Source of the DNA: JAJEAD01 sp964420925
GTDB taxonomy: Bacteria; Pseudomonadota; Gammaproteobacteria; HK1
Assembly: GCA_964420925.1 (NCBI GenBank)
Contig: CAYQVB010000074.1
Span: 1 to 40,989 of the forward strand
Length of the DNA: 40,989 bases
Reading direction: 5' to 3'
How positions within the stretch are numbered: the first letter of the stretch is position 1; each line of letters opens with the position of its first letter. The notes beneath the pieces were generated by a model, which had not been told where the DNA came from, searched no databases, and saw only the letters and a list, made by a program, of their open reading frames with translations. The translations under genes were made by a program, and so were the position numbers. Positions 7,920 to 15,699 of the stretch are shown piece by piece.

Positions 7920-9111
7920 GATACCGTTCGGCGACGAGGCCGACGAGGCTCCGGGCCAGCTCCGCCTTCGGGGCGAGCGCGAGTTCGCGGTGCCCGCCGC
8001 CCCGCCACAGCACGCTCAGCGCGTTGCGCTCGCTCGCGAATCCACGATCGGGGAGTCCCACCCGGTTGGCCGCGATCATGTCGAGGCCCTTGCGCTCCAG
8101 CTTCTCGAGGGCATGCGCCTCGACCGACTGCGTCTCCGCCGCGAACCCCACCGTGAACGGGCGGTCGTCCAGCGCCGCAACGCCGGCCACGATGTCCGGC
8201 GTGCGAACCAGGTCGAGCGCGGCGGGGCCGTCGCCCTTCTTGATCTTCTGCTCCTCGCGGCGCGCGGGCCGGTAGTCCGCGACCGCCGCCGCGGCGATGA
8301 AGATGTCGCAGCGGGCCGCCCGCGCCATCACCTCCGCGTGCATCTCCCCGGCGCTGGTCACGTCGATGCGCTCGACCCCGGGCGGCGCCGGCAGCGCGGT
8401 GGGGCCGCTCACGAGGGACACGAGAGCGCCCTCCTCCGCCGCCGCGGCCGCGACCGCGTATCCCATCTTCCCGGAGCTGTGGTTGGTGAGGAAGCGCACC
8501 GGGTCGAGAGCTTCCCGGGTCGGGCCGGCGGTGACGAGGACATTGACGCCCTCCAGCGTCCCGCCGCGGAACCGGGCCTCGACCCGGGCCGCAATCTCCT
8601 CGGGCTCCAGCATCCGGCCCGGGCCGACGTCGCCGCACGCCTGGTCGCCTTCCGCGGGCCCCAGCATGGAGACGCCGCGGTCGAGCAGCGCGAGCACGTT
8701 CGCCCGGGTCGCGCTCGCCTGCCACATCTGCTGGTTCATCGCCGGCGCGAGCACCAGCGGCGCCGTCGTCGCGAGGCACAGCGTGGTGAGGAGATCGTCG
8801 GCGAGCCCGTGGGCGACCCGGGCGAGCACGTTGGCGGTGGCCGGCGCGACGAGCACCAGATCCGCCCAGCGAGCGAGCTCGATGTGGCCCATTCCGGCCT
8901 CGGCCTGCTCGTCGAGGAGCTCGCAGTGCACCGGATTCGAGGAGAGCGCCTGGAAGGTCAGCGGAGTCACGAACTCCCGCGCCGACGCGGTCATCACGAC
9001 CCTCACGTCGAAATTTCGGTCGCGCAACCGTCGAACCAGGTCGCAAGCCTTGTAGGCCGCGATGCCGCCTGCGACTCCCAGCACGATTTTGCGGTTGGGT
9101 GGTCTCGACAT
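7900..9111 (-). CDS. coaBC: Bifunctional phosphopantothenoylcysteine decarboxylase/phosphopantothenate-cysteine ligase
   Basis: A 403-residue bifunctional enzyme of coenzyme A synthesis. The N-terminal CoaC flavodoxin-like half (1-~185) carries the FMN-binding GVAGGIAAYKA near 12-22, the catalytic His at about 76 in GHIELARWAD, PAMNQQMW near 123-130, and the mobile flap GDQACGDVGPGRM with its Cys. The C-terminal CoaB half starts with VLVTAGPTREALDPVR and has SSGKMGYA, AAAVADYRP, KIKK and GFAAET motifs for CTP and phosphopantothenate. The ATG at 9111 gives the classic N-terminus. Longer upstream starts would run under radC. It is divergent from radC across 91 bp. Confidence 0.95.
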   Translation of the reverse strand: MSRPPNRKIVLGVAGGIAAYKACDLVRRLRDRNFDVRVVMTASAREFVTPLTFQALSSNPVHCELLDEQAEAGMGHIELARWADLVLVAPATANVLARVAHGLADDLLTTLCLATTAPLVLAPAMNQQMWQASATRANVLALLDRGVSMLGPAEGDQACGDVGPGRMLEPEEIAARVEARFRGGTLEGVNVLVTAGPTREALDPVRFLTNHSSGKMGYAVAAAAAEEGALVSLVSGPTALPAPPGVERIDVTSAGEMHAEVMARAARCDIFIAAAAVADYRPARREEQKIKKGDGPAALDLVRTPDIVAGVAALDDRPFTVGFAAETQSVEAHALEKLERKGLDMIAANRVGLPDRGFASERNALSVLWRGGGHRELALAPKAELARSLVGLVAERYRAEHPA

Positions 9112-9202
9112 GGCGGCTAGAGTGTACCCCGCATGTCTCGCCATCTCACGGCCACGGACTCCGCGCAACGAGCGGAGGCGGTCGTGCCGGGACGGAGCCA
9201 CC

Positions 9203-9877
9203 ATGTCCATTGCCGACTGGCCGCGCGACGAGCGGCCGCGCGAGAAACTTCTCGCCCGGGGTCCCGCGGTGCTGTCCGACGCGGAGCTTCTCGCGCTGTT
9301 CATCCAGAACGGCACCCGCGGCTCGTCGGCCGTCGACCTCGCGCGCACCGCGCTCGACCGCACGCAGGGGCTACGCGGACTTCTGGACCTGGACTCCGCC
9401 CGCCTCGCCACCATCGCCGGAATCGGGCCGGCCCGTACCGCGCTGCTCAAGGCGGCGATCGAGCTCGCCACCCGCTATCTCGAGGAACGCGTCCGGCGCA
9501 GCGACGCGCTCACGAGCCCTGCCCACACGAGCCGGTTCCTCTGCGCCCGGCTGCGCTCCCGGCCGTACGAGGTGTTCGCGTGCCTGTTCCTCGACAACCG
9601 CCACCGGGTCATCCACTTCGAGGAGATGTTCCGAGGCACCATCGACGGGGCGAGCGTGCACCCGAGAGAGGTCGTCAAACGCTCCCTGGAACACAACGCC
9701 GCCGCGCTCATCGTCGCCCACAACCACCCTTCCGGCGTGGCTGAGCCGAGCCATGCAGATCGCATTCTGACCCGCCGACTCACCGAAGCCGGCGCGCTGG
9801 TCGAACTTCGCCTGCTCGATCACATCGTCGTCGGCGACGGCGAAACGGTGTCGTTCGCGGAACGCGGGTGGTTGTAG
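9203..9877 (+). CDS. radC: RadC family JAB/MPN domain protein
   Basis: A 224-residue protein with the two-part RadC layout: an N-terminal helix-hairpin-helix region (IAGIGPARTALLKAA near residues 71-85) and a C-terminal JAB1/MPN metalloprotease-like domain. The metal motif is complete: HNHPSG at 173-178 with the following Asp at about 186 (SHADRIL), and the Glu near 140. Despite the name, a role in DNA repair is not well supported, and the biochemical activity of chromosomal RadC is unclear. The ATG at 9203 matches the usual N-terminus (IADWPRDERPREKLL). radC followed by rpmB and rpmG is a conserved gammaproteobacterial order. Confidence 0.92.
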   Translation: MSIADWPRDERPREKLLARGPAVLSDAELLALFIQNGTRGSSAVDLARTALDRTQGLRGLLDLDSARLATIAGIGPARTALLKAAIELATRYLEERVRRSDALTSPAHTSRFLCARLRSRPYEVFACLFLDNRHRVIHFEEMFRGTIDGASVHPREVVKRSLEHNAAALIVAHNHPSGVAEPSHADRILTRRLTEAGALVELRLLDHIVVGDGETVSFAERGWL

Positions 9878-9936
9878 GAAGCGGGTGCGGCTGCTAGAGT
9901 CCGCCGCCCTCGACTGCGCATCGAACGGGCAAGGGC

Positions 9937-10173
9937 ATGAGCAGGGTCTGCCAGGTCACCGGAAAGCGGCCGATGGCCGGTAACAACGTGTCGCACGCGA
10001 ACAACAAGTCGCGCCGGCGCTTCCTGCCCAACCTTCACACCCATCGATTCTGGGTCCCGAGCGAGAAACGCTTCGTCAAGCTGCGGGTCTCGAAGAAGGG
10101 ACTGCGCATCATCGACAAGAAGGGCATCGAGACGGTGCTGGCGGAGATCGAAGCCCGAGGAAACGCGTCCTGA
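9937..10173 (+). CDS. rpmB: 50S ribosomal protein L28
   Basis: A 78-residue basic protein matching bacterial L28. It has the N-terminal SRVCQVTGKRPMAGNNVSHA, then NKSRRRFLPNLHTHRFW, and a C-terminal segment with LRVSKKGLRIIDKKGI. L28 is part of the large ribosomal subunit. The single Cys in CQVTGKRP is not part of a zinc-ribbon set, so this is the C-minus-like form usual in Gammaproteobacteria. It lies 59 bp after radC and 25 bp before rpmG, with which it is surely co-transcribed. Confidence 0.97.
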   Translation: MSRVCQVTGKRPMAGNNVSHANNKSRRRFLPNLHTHRFWVPSEKRFVKLRVSKKGLRIIDKKGIETVLAEIEARGNAS

Positions 10174-10198
10174 GAGGGCGTTTGGAGGAGGATCTATC

Positions 10199-10354
10199 GT
10201 GCGCGACAAGATAAGAATGGTGTCCAGCGCCGGGACGGGGCACTTCTACACCACCGACAAGAACAAGCGGACCACGCCGGAAAAGCTCCAGATGAAGAAG
10301 TTCGATCCGGTAGTGCGCCGCCACGTCATCTACAAAGAGGCCAAGATCAAGTAG
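10199..10354 (+). CDS. rpmG: 50S ribosomal protein L33
   Basis: A 51-residue gene with a GTG start at 10199, preceded by a clear GGAGGA about eight bases upstream. The protein carries the L33 signatures GTGHFYTTDKNKR, then KLQMKKFDPVVRRHVIYKE and the C-terminal AKIK. It lacks the two CxxC pairs of zinc-binding L33, so it is the zinc-free form. That is worth noting in a window with two zinc-uptake loci, because zinc-free ribosomal proteins lower the cell's zinc need. It is easy to miss because of its length and start codon. Confidence 0.96.
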   Translation: MRDKIRMVSSAGTGHFYTTDKNKRTTPEKLQMKKFDPVVRRHVIYKEAKIK

Positions 10355-10437
10355 CGCCGCAGGGCCGGAGCGCACACCGGCGCGAGCGCTCGGTGCCTCC
10401 GACTCCGACCGGCCTCACGGAGGCCCTGCCGCCCATC

Positions 10438-10471
10438 GTCACCGGACCGCGAAGCGTCGGGTCCGGGTGAC
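10438..10471 (+). terminator. Hairpin downstream of rpmBG
   Basis: Inverted arms GTCACC-GGACC and GGTCC-(G)GGTGAC form an 11-pair stem with a single bulged G and an 11-base loop, 83 bp past the rpmG stop. No U-run follows, so intrinsic termination is uncertain. The rest of the 242 bp to the convergent desaturase gene shows no gene. Confidence 0.35.
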
Positions 10472-10596
10472 GACGGTTTGCCCTTTGGGCGTCCGGCTCC
10501 CGCAGGAAGTCCGGTTACGCGTGACCACGGCATGGGAAGTGCGCCGAGGGGTTCACCCTCTTCGCCTCATTCCGATGCCCGGACACTCTCCAAGGC

Positions 10597-11769
10597 TCAG
10601 GCCCGCGCCAGCGAGTAGGAGGGAAGCGTTCGCGCGAAGTCCCGCAGCGCGCGAATGCCGCTCTGCTCCGCCTCCCGGCACCACTCCTCGAGCGCGTGCA
10701 GCAGACCGTCATGGCTCATGGACCGCTCCTGCCATATCGCCTGCAGGCGCTGCTTGTGGCGATAGACGGTGGCCAGCGCCTGGCTGTGCTCCAGGATTCC
10801 ATGCAGCCGCTCGAGCGCCTCGCGGCTCATCATCGACTCCTCCCGCACCATGAGCGCCTTGGCGGGAAGCAGCAGTGAGCGCTTGGAGGTGTCGACCCGT
10901 CGAAGCTCCTCCGCCCATACCTGCGAGAGCACCGTCTTCGCGTAGCGCGACATGACGGAGAAGCGGCCTGCGATGATCGCAGCGACCGCATCCCGGTCCA
11001 GCAGCTTGCCCGGCACCAGCACCGTCTTGGGAGGGAGCTTCTTGACGCGGGCGAGGCCGAGCGCCTGCAGCACCCGGATGTAGAGCCACCCGGCATCGAA
11101 CTCCCACCACTTCACCGAAAGCTTCGCGGAGCTCGCGAACGCGTGATGGTTGTTATGCAACTCCTCGCCGCCGATGATCAACCCGAAGGGGATGACGTTG
11201 GTGGACAAGTCCGCGGTCTCGAAGTTCCGATACCCCCACCAGTGCCCGACACCGTTGATGACTCCGGCCGCGAGAAAGGGAATCCACAGCATCTGCACCG
11301 CCCACACCGTCAATCCGATCGGGCCGAAGAGCATCAGGTTGATGGCCAGCATCAGCCAGTAGCCCTTGCTCGACCAGGGGGTATAGAGCTTGCGCTCGAT
11401 CCAGTCTTCCGGAGCGCCGTGCCCGTAGCGCTCGAGGGTATCCTCTTGCGCCGTTTCCTTGCGGTAGAGCTCGGTGCCCTCGAGCAGGACCTTCAGAAAG
11501 CCTTCCTGGCGCGGGCTGTGAGGATCCTGCTCCGACTCCACGCAGGCGTGGTGCTTGCGGTGCACCGCGACCCACTGCCGGGTGACCATTCCGGTCGTGA
11601 GCCAGAGCCAGAAGCGCATCGGGTGGCTCGCCACGGGGTGAAGGTCGAGCGCCCGGTGCGCCTGGTGACGGTGCAGGTACACGGTCACGCAGATGATGGT
11701 GAGGTGAGTGACCACGAGGGTGTAGGCGACGATCCCCCACACCGAGATGTCGAGAAGTCCTGTGAGCAC
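10597..11769 (-). CDS. Membrane fatty acid desaturase (acyl-lipid/acyl-CoA delta-9 type)
   Basis: A 390-residue integral-membrane di-iron desaturase, expected to insert a cis double bond into acyl chains of membrane lipids. The three histidine boxes are complete: HRHQAH at 33-38, HRKHH at 70-74 and HNNHH at 205-209. Hydrophobic segments lie at about 8-32, 50-65, 136-160 and 163-180, in the usual two-pair layout. This matches the bacterial DesA/stearoyl-CoA delta-9 group. The last ~110 residues are charged and helical with several Glu/Arg-rich stretches. They extend beyond the catalytic core, as in aerobic gammaproteobacterial homologues. The gene is convergent with rpmBG and stands alone. The exact regioselectivity is inferred from family only. 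Confidence 0.9.
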   Translation of the reverse strand: MLTGLLDISVWGIVAYTLVVTHLTIICVTVYLHRHQAHRALDLHPVASHPMRFWLWLTTGMVTRQWVAVHRKHHACVESEQDPHSPRQEGFLKVLLEGTELYRKETAQEDTLERYGHGAPEDWIERKLYTPWSSKGYWLMLAINLMLFGPIGLTVWAVQMLWIPFLAAGVINGVGHWWGYRNFETADLSTNVIPFGLIIGGEELHNNHHAFASSAKLSVKWWEFDAGWLYIRVLQALGLARVKKLPPKTVLVPGKLLDRDAVAAIIAGRFSVMSRYAKTVLSQVWAEELRRVDTSKRSLLLPAKALMVREESMMSREALERLHGILEHSQALATVYRHKQRLQAIWQERSMSHDGLLHALEEWCREAEQSGIRALRDFARTLPSYSLARA

Positions 11770-11936
11770 GGCGTTCCCCGATTACGAGCGGCGCCGGAGC
11801 CGGCACAGGCGCGCAGCATCCGGCGCGCGGAGTCTAGCACTCGCGGCCACTGCACGATAGCGGCGAAAGCGCCTCGCCCTGATGCCCTCGGAGCAGCAGG
11901 GGCGGCGACGGCCTCAAACGACCATCGGCACCTCCA

Positions 11937-12875
11937 TCAGTGCGCGAGACCCAGCATCTCCCTCGTCTCCGCCACGGTGGCCGGCCGGCGGCCCAGGTCT
12001 CGCGCGATGCGCACGATCCGCTCCACCAGTTGCGTGTTGCTCGCCGCCAGCTCGCCGCGCTGGTAGTGGAGGCAGTCCTCGAGACCGGTGCGCACGTGGC
12101 CCCCGAGCAGGATCGCCATCGTGTTCACCTGCACCGCCTCGAGCCCCAGGGCGCAGGTCTGAAAGACGCTGTCTCCGGGCAGGTTCCGCACGGTGTAGGT
12201 CACGCTCTCCATGCTCGTTGCGATGCCGCTCTCCTGGCCGAACACGAGCTGGAGAAAGTAGGGTTTGTCGAGCGCGTCGCGGGAGATCAGGTAGTCGAGG
12301 ACGTCGAGGTGGCCCGGGTGATAGATGAACACCTGGGGCTTGACTCCGTTGTCCCGGAGCGCGTTGGCCGCCCGCTCCGCATCGTCGAAGGATGACAGGA
12401 ACACCTTGCTCGGCGAGTTGCCGCCGCCGGTGTACGCCGCGCCCCCTCGAAAGGTCATCGGCCCCGGATTGAGCGCCATGACGTCCGGCCCCGCCTCGAC
12501 CTGGGGCACCACGTAGTGGGCGGTCCCCGCCAGACCGGTGCCCTCGCTCGGCAGGTCGAAGACCCCCTGCGAGTTGTCGACCAGCATCGGCACGCGGGCG
12601 CGAATGAGCGCGTTGATCTCCCCGTAGCGTTCGGTGTCATGGGCGAACTCGGCGGGATCGTGTCTCTCACGCGCGTGAAAGTGGACGATCGATGCACCCG
12701 CCTCGCAGGCGGCGGCCGCCGCTTCCACCTGCTCTTCCGCAGAAACCGGCACCGCGGGGTTTCCGCTCTTCTGGTTGGTGCCGGTGATCGCGACGCTGAT
12801 GATGACCGGAGGCATCCCTTCCTGAATGCGCCTCGCATACTCCTTGCGGTCTGCGTAGTTCCAGGTGCAATCCAT
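11937..12875 (-). CDS. BKACE family beta-keto acid cleavage enzyme (DUF849)
   Basis: A 312-residue TIM-barrel zinc enzyme of the BKACE family. These enzymes condense a beta-keto acid with acetyl-CoA and cleave it to acetoacetate plus a new CoA ester (the founding member acts on 3-keto-5-aminohexanoate). The N-terminal strand VIISVAITGTN is near residues 24-34. The metal-binding HFHARE follows at about 65-70, equivalent to the HxH zinc ligands of the family, then DNSQG near 100-104 and NPGPMTFRGG downstream. The ATG at 12875 follows a strong GGAGGAG six bases upstream. A longer start lacks that site. It is the last gene of the minus-strand cluster, 44 bp after the aminotransferase. That neighbour would make a beta-keto acid, which fits this role. 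The true substrate is unknown. Confidence 0.88.
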   Translation of the reverse strand: MDCTWNYADRKEYARRIQEGMPPVIISVAITGTNQKSGNPAVPVSAEEQVEAAAAACEAGASIVHFHARERHDPAEFAHDTERYGEINALIRARVPMLVDNSQGVFDLPSEGTGLAGTAHYVVPQVEAGPDVMALNPGPMTFRGGAAYTGGGNSPSKVFLSSFDDAERAANALRDNGVKPQVFIYHPGHLDVLDYLISRDALDKPYFLQLVFGQESGIATSMESVTYTVRNLPGDSVFQTCALGLEAVQVNTMAILLGGHVRTGLEDCLHYQRGELAASNTQLVERIVRIARDLGRRPATVAETREMLGLAH

Positions 12876-12919
12876 GTTTCTCCTCCCGGCGAAGCGGTCC
12901 GCGGCACGGGCCGCAAAGC

Positions 12920-14260
12920 TCACATGCTCTCAAATCCCCGGCGAACGCTGTTCACCAGCCGGTCGATGTGCCCCTCGTCCATCGGCAGGGACAGCGCTCC
13001 CCCCTGCGACAGGTGAATGCCTTCCGACAACAGCCAGAAGAAGAGCCACTGCTGCATCAGGCCGTCGTCGCGCGCCGCCTCGCGGTAGTTCTTCGGTCGC
13101 CGGGGCAGAAAGTGGATGCGGAAGAGCGAACCGATGCTCGTGCACACCGCTTCCGCGCCCCCTTCGCGAAACACTTCGTTCAGTTCGCTCTCGAGCTTCC
13201 GGGTCAGCGCTTCCATGCGCCGGAGCGCATCCTCGTCGGTCAATCGCAGCGTGGCCAGACCCGCCGCCATCGTCAGCGGGTTCGCGTTGAAGGTCCCCGC
13301 CTGCAGGATTCTCGGGGCGGCCAGGGGATCGAAGTGCGCCATGATGTCCGCGCGCCCCCCGAAGGCCCCGCCCGGCAGCCCTCCCGCGACGATCTTGCCC
13401 GTGCAGGTAAGGTCGGGCCGCACGTCGTAGTACTCCTGGGCGCCGCCCGGTCGGATCCGGAGGCTGATGACCTCGTCGAAGACCAGCATGATGCCGGCGT
13501 CTTCGGTGAGTGCCCGCAGGCGTCCGAGAAACCCGTCTCTCGGCAACGTGAATCCGGCGCCGGTCGAGAGCGGGTCCACGATCAGCGCGGCGAGCTCCCC
13601 GGCGTGCCGGCCGATGATCGCCTCACAGGCGTCCGGATCGTTGAAGGGCAGCACTACCACATCGCCGACCACTCCCTCGCTCACCCCGGGGGAGGACGGC
13701 ACGGAGCGGGGTCGATCGTCAGGGCCGAGCGCGGGCCCGAGCGGCGGCACGTGGCTTATCTGAGCGTACTCCCCGGAGCCGTGGTAGGCCCCCTCGAACT
13801 TCGCGATCTTCGAGCGTCCGGTATGGGCCTTGGCCGCGCGCAGGGCGCAGATCACCGCTTCCGTCCCGGAGTTGCAGAATCGGACCTGCTCGAGCGACGG
13901 GACGCGCCCGCACAGGGTCTCCGCCATCTCCACCTCGAGCTCGGTCGGACGATTGAAGCCCGTCCCGCGGGACGCCTGTTCGCGCACCGCCTCGACCACT
14001 GCGGGGTGCGAGTGCCCCAGGATCAGGGCGGTATTGTTGTTCATGAAGTCGAGAAGCTCGTTGCCGTCCACGTCGTGGACGCACGTGCCCTCCCCACGCT
14101 CCAGGTACATCGGAAAGGGGCTGAAGTAGACGCCGGTACGGGTGTTGCCGCCGGGCATCGAACGCTGCGCCTGCTCGAAGAGCGCCTTCGAACGAGCGCA
14201 GCGCTCGCCGTAGCGGCGAATCAAGTCGTCCAGCCGCGCCGCCACGCGTTGTCTTTCCAC
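12920..14260 (-). CDS. Class III aminotransferase, beta-amino acid (beta-phenylalanine aminotransferase-like) type
   Basis: About 446 residues of a fold-type I PLP enzyme related to glutamate-1-semialdehyde aminomutase, but reading closest to the beta-phenylalanine aminotransferase subgroup, which converts beta-amino acids to beta-keto acids. MPGGNTRTG is near residues 35-43, with the Arg at 41 that in that subgroup binds the substrate carboxylate. CNSGTEA is near 129-135, GAYHG near 157-161 (the stacking Tyr), FDEVISLR near 261-268 (Asp 262), and TGKIVAGGLPGGAFGG near 287-302 with the Schiff-base Lys at 289. The GTG at 14260 is a judgement, and a second in-frame GTG at 14245 has an equally good GGAAAG. 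It follows the amidohydrolase by 53 bp and precedes the BKACE gene by 44 bp, so one operon is likely. A true aminomutase is less likely, since no haem-pathway gene is nearby. Confidence 0.83.
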   Translation of the reverse strand: MERQRVAARLDDLIRRYGERCARSKALFEQAQRSMPGGNTRTGVYFSPFPMYLERGEGTCVHDVDGNELLDFMNNNTALILGHSHPAVVEAVREQASRGTGFNRPTELEVEMAETLCGRVPSLEQVRFCNSGTEAVICALRAAKAHTGRSKIAKFEGAYHGSGEYAQISHVPPLGPALGPDDRPRSVPSSPGVSEGVVGDVVVLPFNDPDACEAIIGRHAGELAALIVDPLSTGAGFTLPRDGFLGRLRALTEDAGIMLVFDEVISLRIRPGGAQEYYDVRPDLTCTGKIVAGGLPGGAFGGRADIMAHFDPLAAPRILQAGTFNANPLTMAAGLATLRLTDEDALRRMEALTRKLESELNEVFREGGAEAVCTSIGSLFRIHFLPRRPKNYREAARDDGLMQQWLFFWLLSEGIHLSQGGALSLPMDEGHIDRLVNSVRRGFESM

Positions 14261-14313
14261 TATCGAATGCCCCTCGCCGTCCGCGTTGCCGCGCCGCTTC
14301 GCGCTCGCGGCCC

Positions 14314-15699
14314 TCACTCTATCAAGGGCCACGCATCGGGCGCTCGGATCCCGTAGCGCGCCTCGATGATCCGCGAACGAGCGTCGATCTCGCGCAACAC
14401 TTCCGTTTCGTCGAATCGGGTGAAGCGGCCGCGATCGTAGATGAACTCGCCGTCGACCATCACGGAATCGACCGTGCTCCCCAGCGCGTGGTAGACCATG
14501 TTCACTATCGGATCTCGAAAGCGTGGCCGCGAATCGATGCGGTCCGTCGCGTGCACGACGAGGTCCGCGCGCTTGCCCGGCGCGAGCGACCCCACCTCTT
14601 CCTCCATGGCGAGCGCGGCGGCGCCATGCAGGGTCGCCATCTCGAAAGCGGTCTGCGCCGACACGACGGGAATGCGCTTTCGCGCCTCCCGATGCACGCA
14701 CGCGGCCAGATACACCTGCCGCATCACGTCATGCCGGCCGCTGTGCCCATCCGAACCCAGCCCGACCGTCACGCCGCGATCCAGCATCTCGACGATGCGC
14801 CCGGCCCGGAAGGCGCCCTTGGCCCGCCGGAGCGAGGCGGAAGGACAATGCACGATGTGGGTGCCCGACTCCACGATCAGGTCCACCTCCCGCTCGTCCA
14901 GGTGGATCATGTGGACCAGGGTGAGTCCGGGACCCAGGATGCCGAGCTCCGCGAGATGCTCGATCGGCCGTTTCCCGTACGCCGCGAGCGATTCGCTCAC
15001 CTCCCCTTCGTCCCAGGACTGGTGCATCACCATCGGCAGGCCCTGCTCGTCAGCGAGCCCTTTCGCCTCCACCAGCAACCGGTCCGAAGCCGTTTCCATG
15101 CCCGCGATGCTGATTGCGCAACGCACTTTCCCGCCCTTGCGGAAGGGATAGCGCTCGCTCTGCTCCCGAAGCGTTTCCAGGCAGCCTTCCACCGGCCGGT
15201 GCCAGGTGTCGATCTCCCCGGCCCGGTCGGCGACGAAGTGTCCCGGCATCCCGCGTACCCCGACCAGCTCCGTCGCCCGTGCCGCCGCGTCCAGGTCGTC
15301 GGAGCTGCCGGTATCGGAGTAGAGCGTAGAGCCGTTCGAGACCATTTCCATGCAGCAGAGCATGGTGCTGAGGTACTCGTCCTCCCCCGTCTTGTCACGA
15401 ATGAAGGGCGCCTCGACCTCGGTCCAGTCCGCGCTGCTTTCCGGCACCAGACCGCGCAGCAGATCCAGTCCGGTATGCACGTGGGCATCGACGAGGCCCG
15501 GATGCACGAGCGCCCCGCCGAGGTCCCGGATCTGCGAGGCTTCGAACCGATTCTCGAGATCGGAATCACTCCCCACCGCAACGACTCGCCCTTCGCTCAC
15601 CGCGACGGCGCCGTCGGTGAAGATTCGCCGCTGCTCGTCCATGGTCACGACGACTCCGTGCCGAAGGAGTATCTCCACCCCCGCCCGATCCTCGTTCAT
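14314..15699 (-). CDS. Amidohydrolase superfamily enzyme (TRZ/ATZ, cytosine-deaminase-like)
   Basis: A 461-residue metal-dependent amidohydrolase of the TRZ/ATZ-SsnA-like branch, which usually deaminates or hydrolyses amidine, amino-heterocycle or related C-N bonds. The N-terminal beta-sandwich precedes the metal motif HVH at about 73-75 in LVHPGLVDAHVHTG. Later metal or catalytic positions are MHQSWDEGE, LVHMIHLDE and the Asp in GLGSDGHSGRHD. The C-terminal GSLAPGKRADLVV segment closes the sandwich domain as in the family. The ATG at 15699 overlaps the Rieske oxygenase stop by four bases (ATGA). An ATG five codons earlier is also possible. The tight coupling to an oxygenase suggests that it acts on the oxygenase product. 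The substrate is not identifiable. Confidence 0.85.
   Translation of the reverse strand: MNEDRAGVEILLRHGVVVTMDEQRRIFTDGAVAVSEGRVVAVGSDSDLENRFEASQIRDLGGALVHPGLVDAHVHTGLDLLRGLVPESSADWTEVEAPFIRDKTGEDEYLSTMLCCMEMVSNGSTLYSDTGSSDDLDAAARATELVGVRGMPGHFVADRAGEIDTWHRPVEGCLETLREQSERYPFRKGGKVRCAISIAGMETASDRLLVEAKGLADEQGLPMVMHQSWDEGEVSESLAAYGKRPIEHLAELGILGPGLTLVHMIHLDEREVDLIVESGTHIVHCPSASLRRAKGAFRAGRIVEMLDRGVTVGLGSDGHSGRHDVMRQVYLAACVHREARKRIPVVSAQTAFEMATLHGAAALAMEEEVGSLAPGKRADLVVHATDRIDSRPRFRDPIVNMVYHALGSTVDSVMVDGEFIYDRGRFTRFDETEVLREIDARSRIIEARYGIRAPDAWPLIE

Noticed and set aside
12920..14260. Glutamate-1-semialdehyde 2,1-aminomutase (HemL)
   Set aside because: Related fold, but the NTR Arg segment, FDEVISLR and the C-terminal pattern match the beta-amino acid aminotransferase subgroup better, and the gene sits with BKACE, not haem genes.
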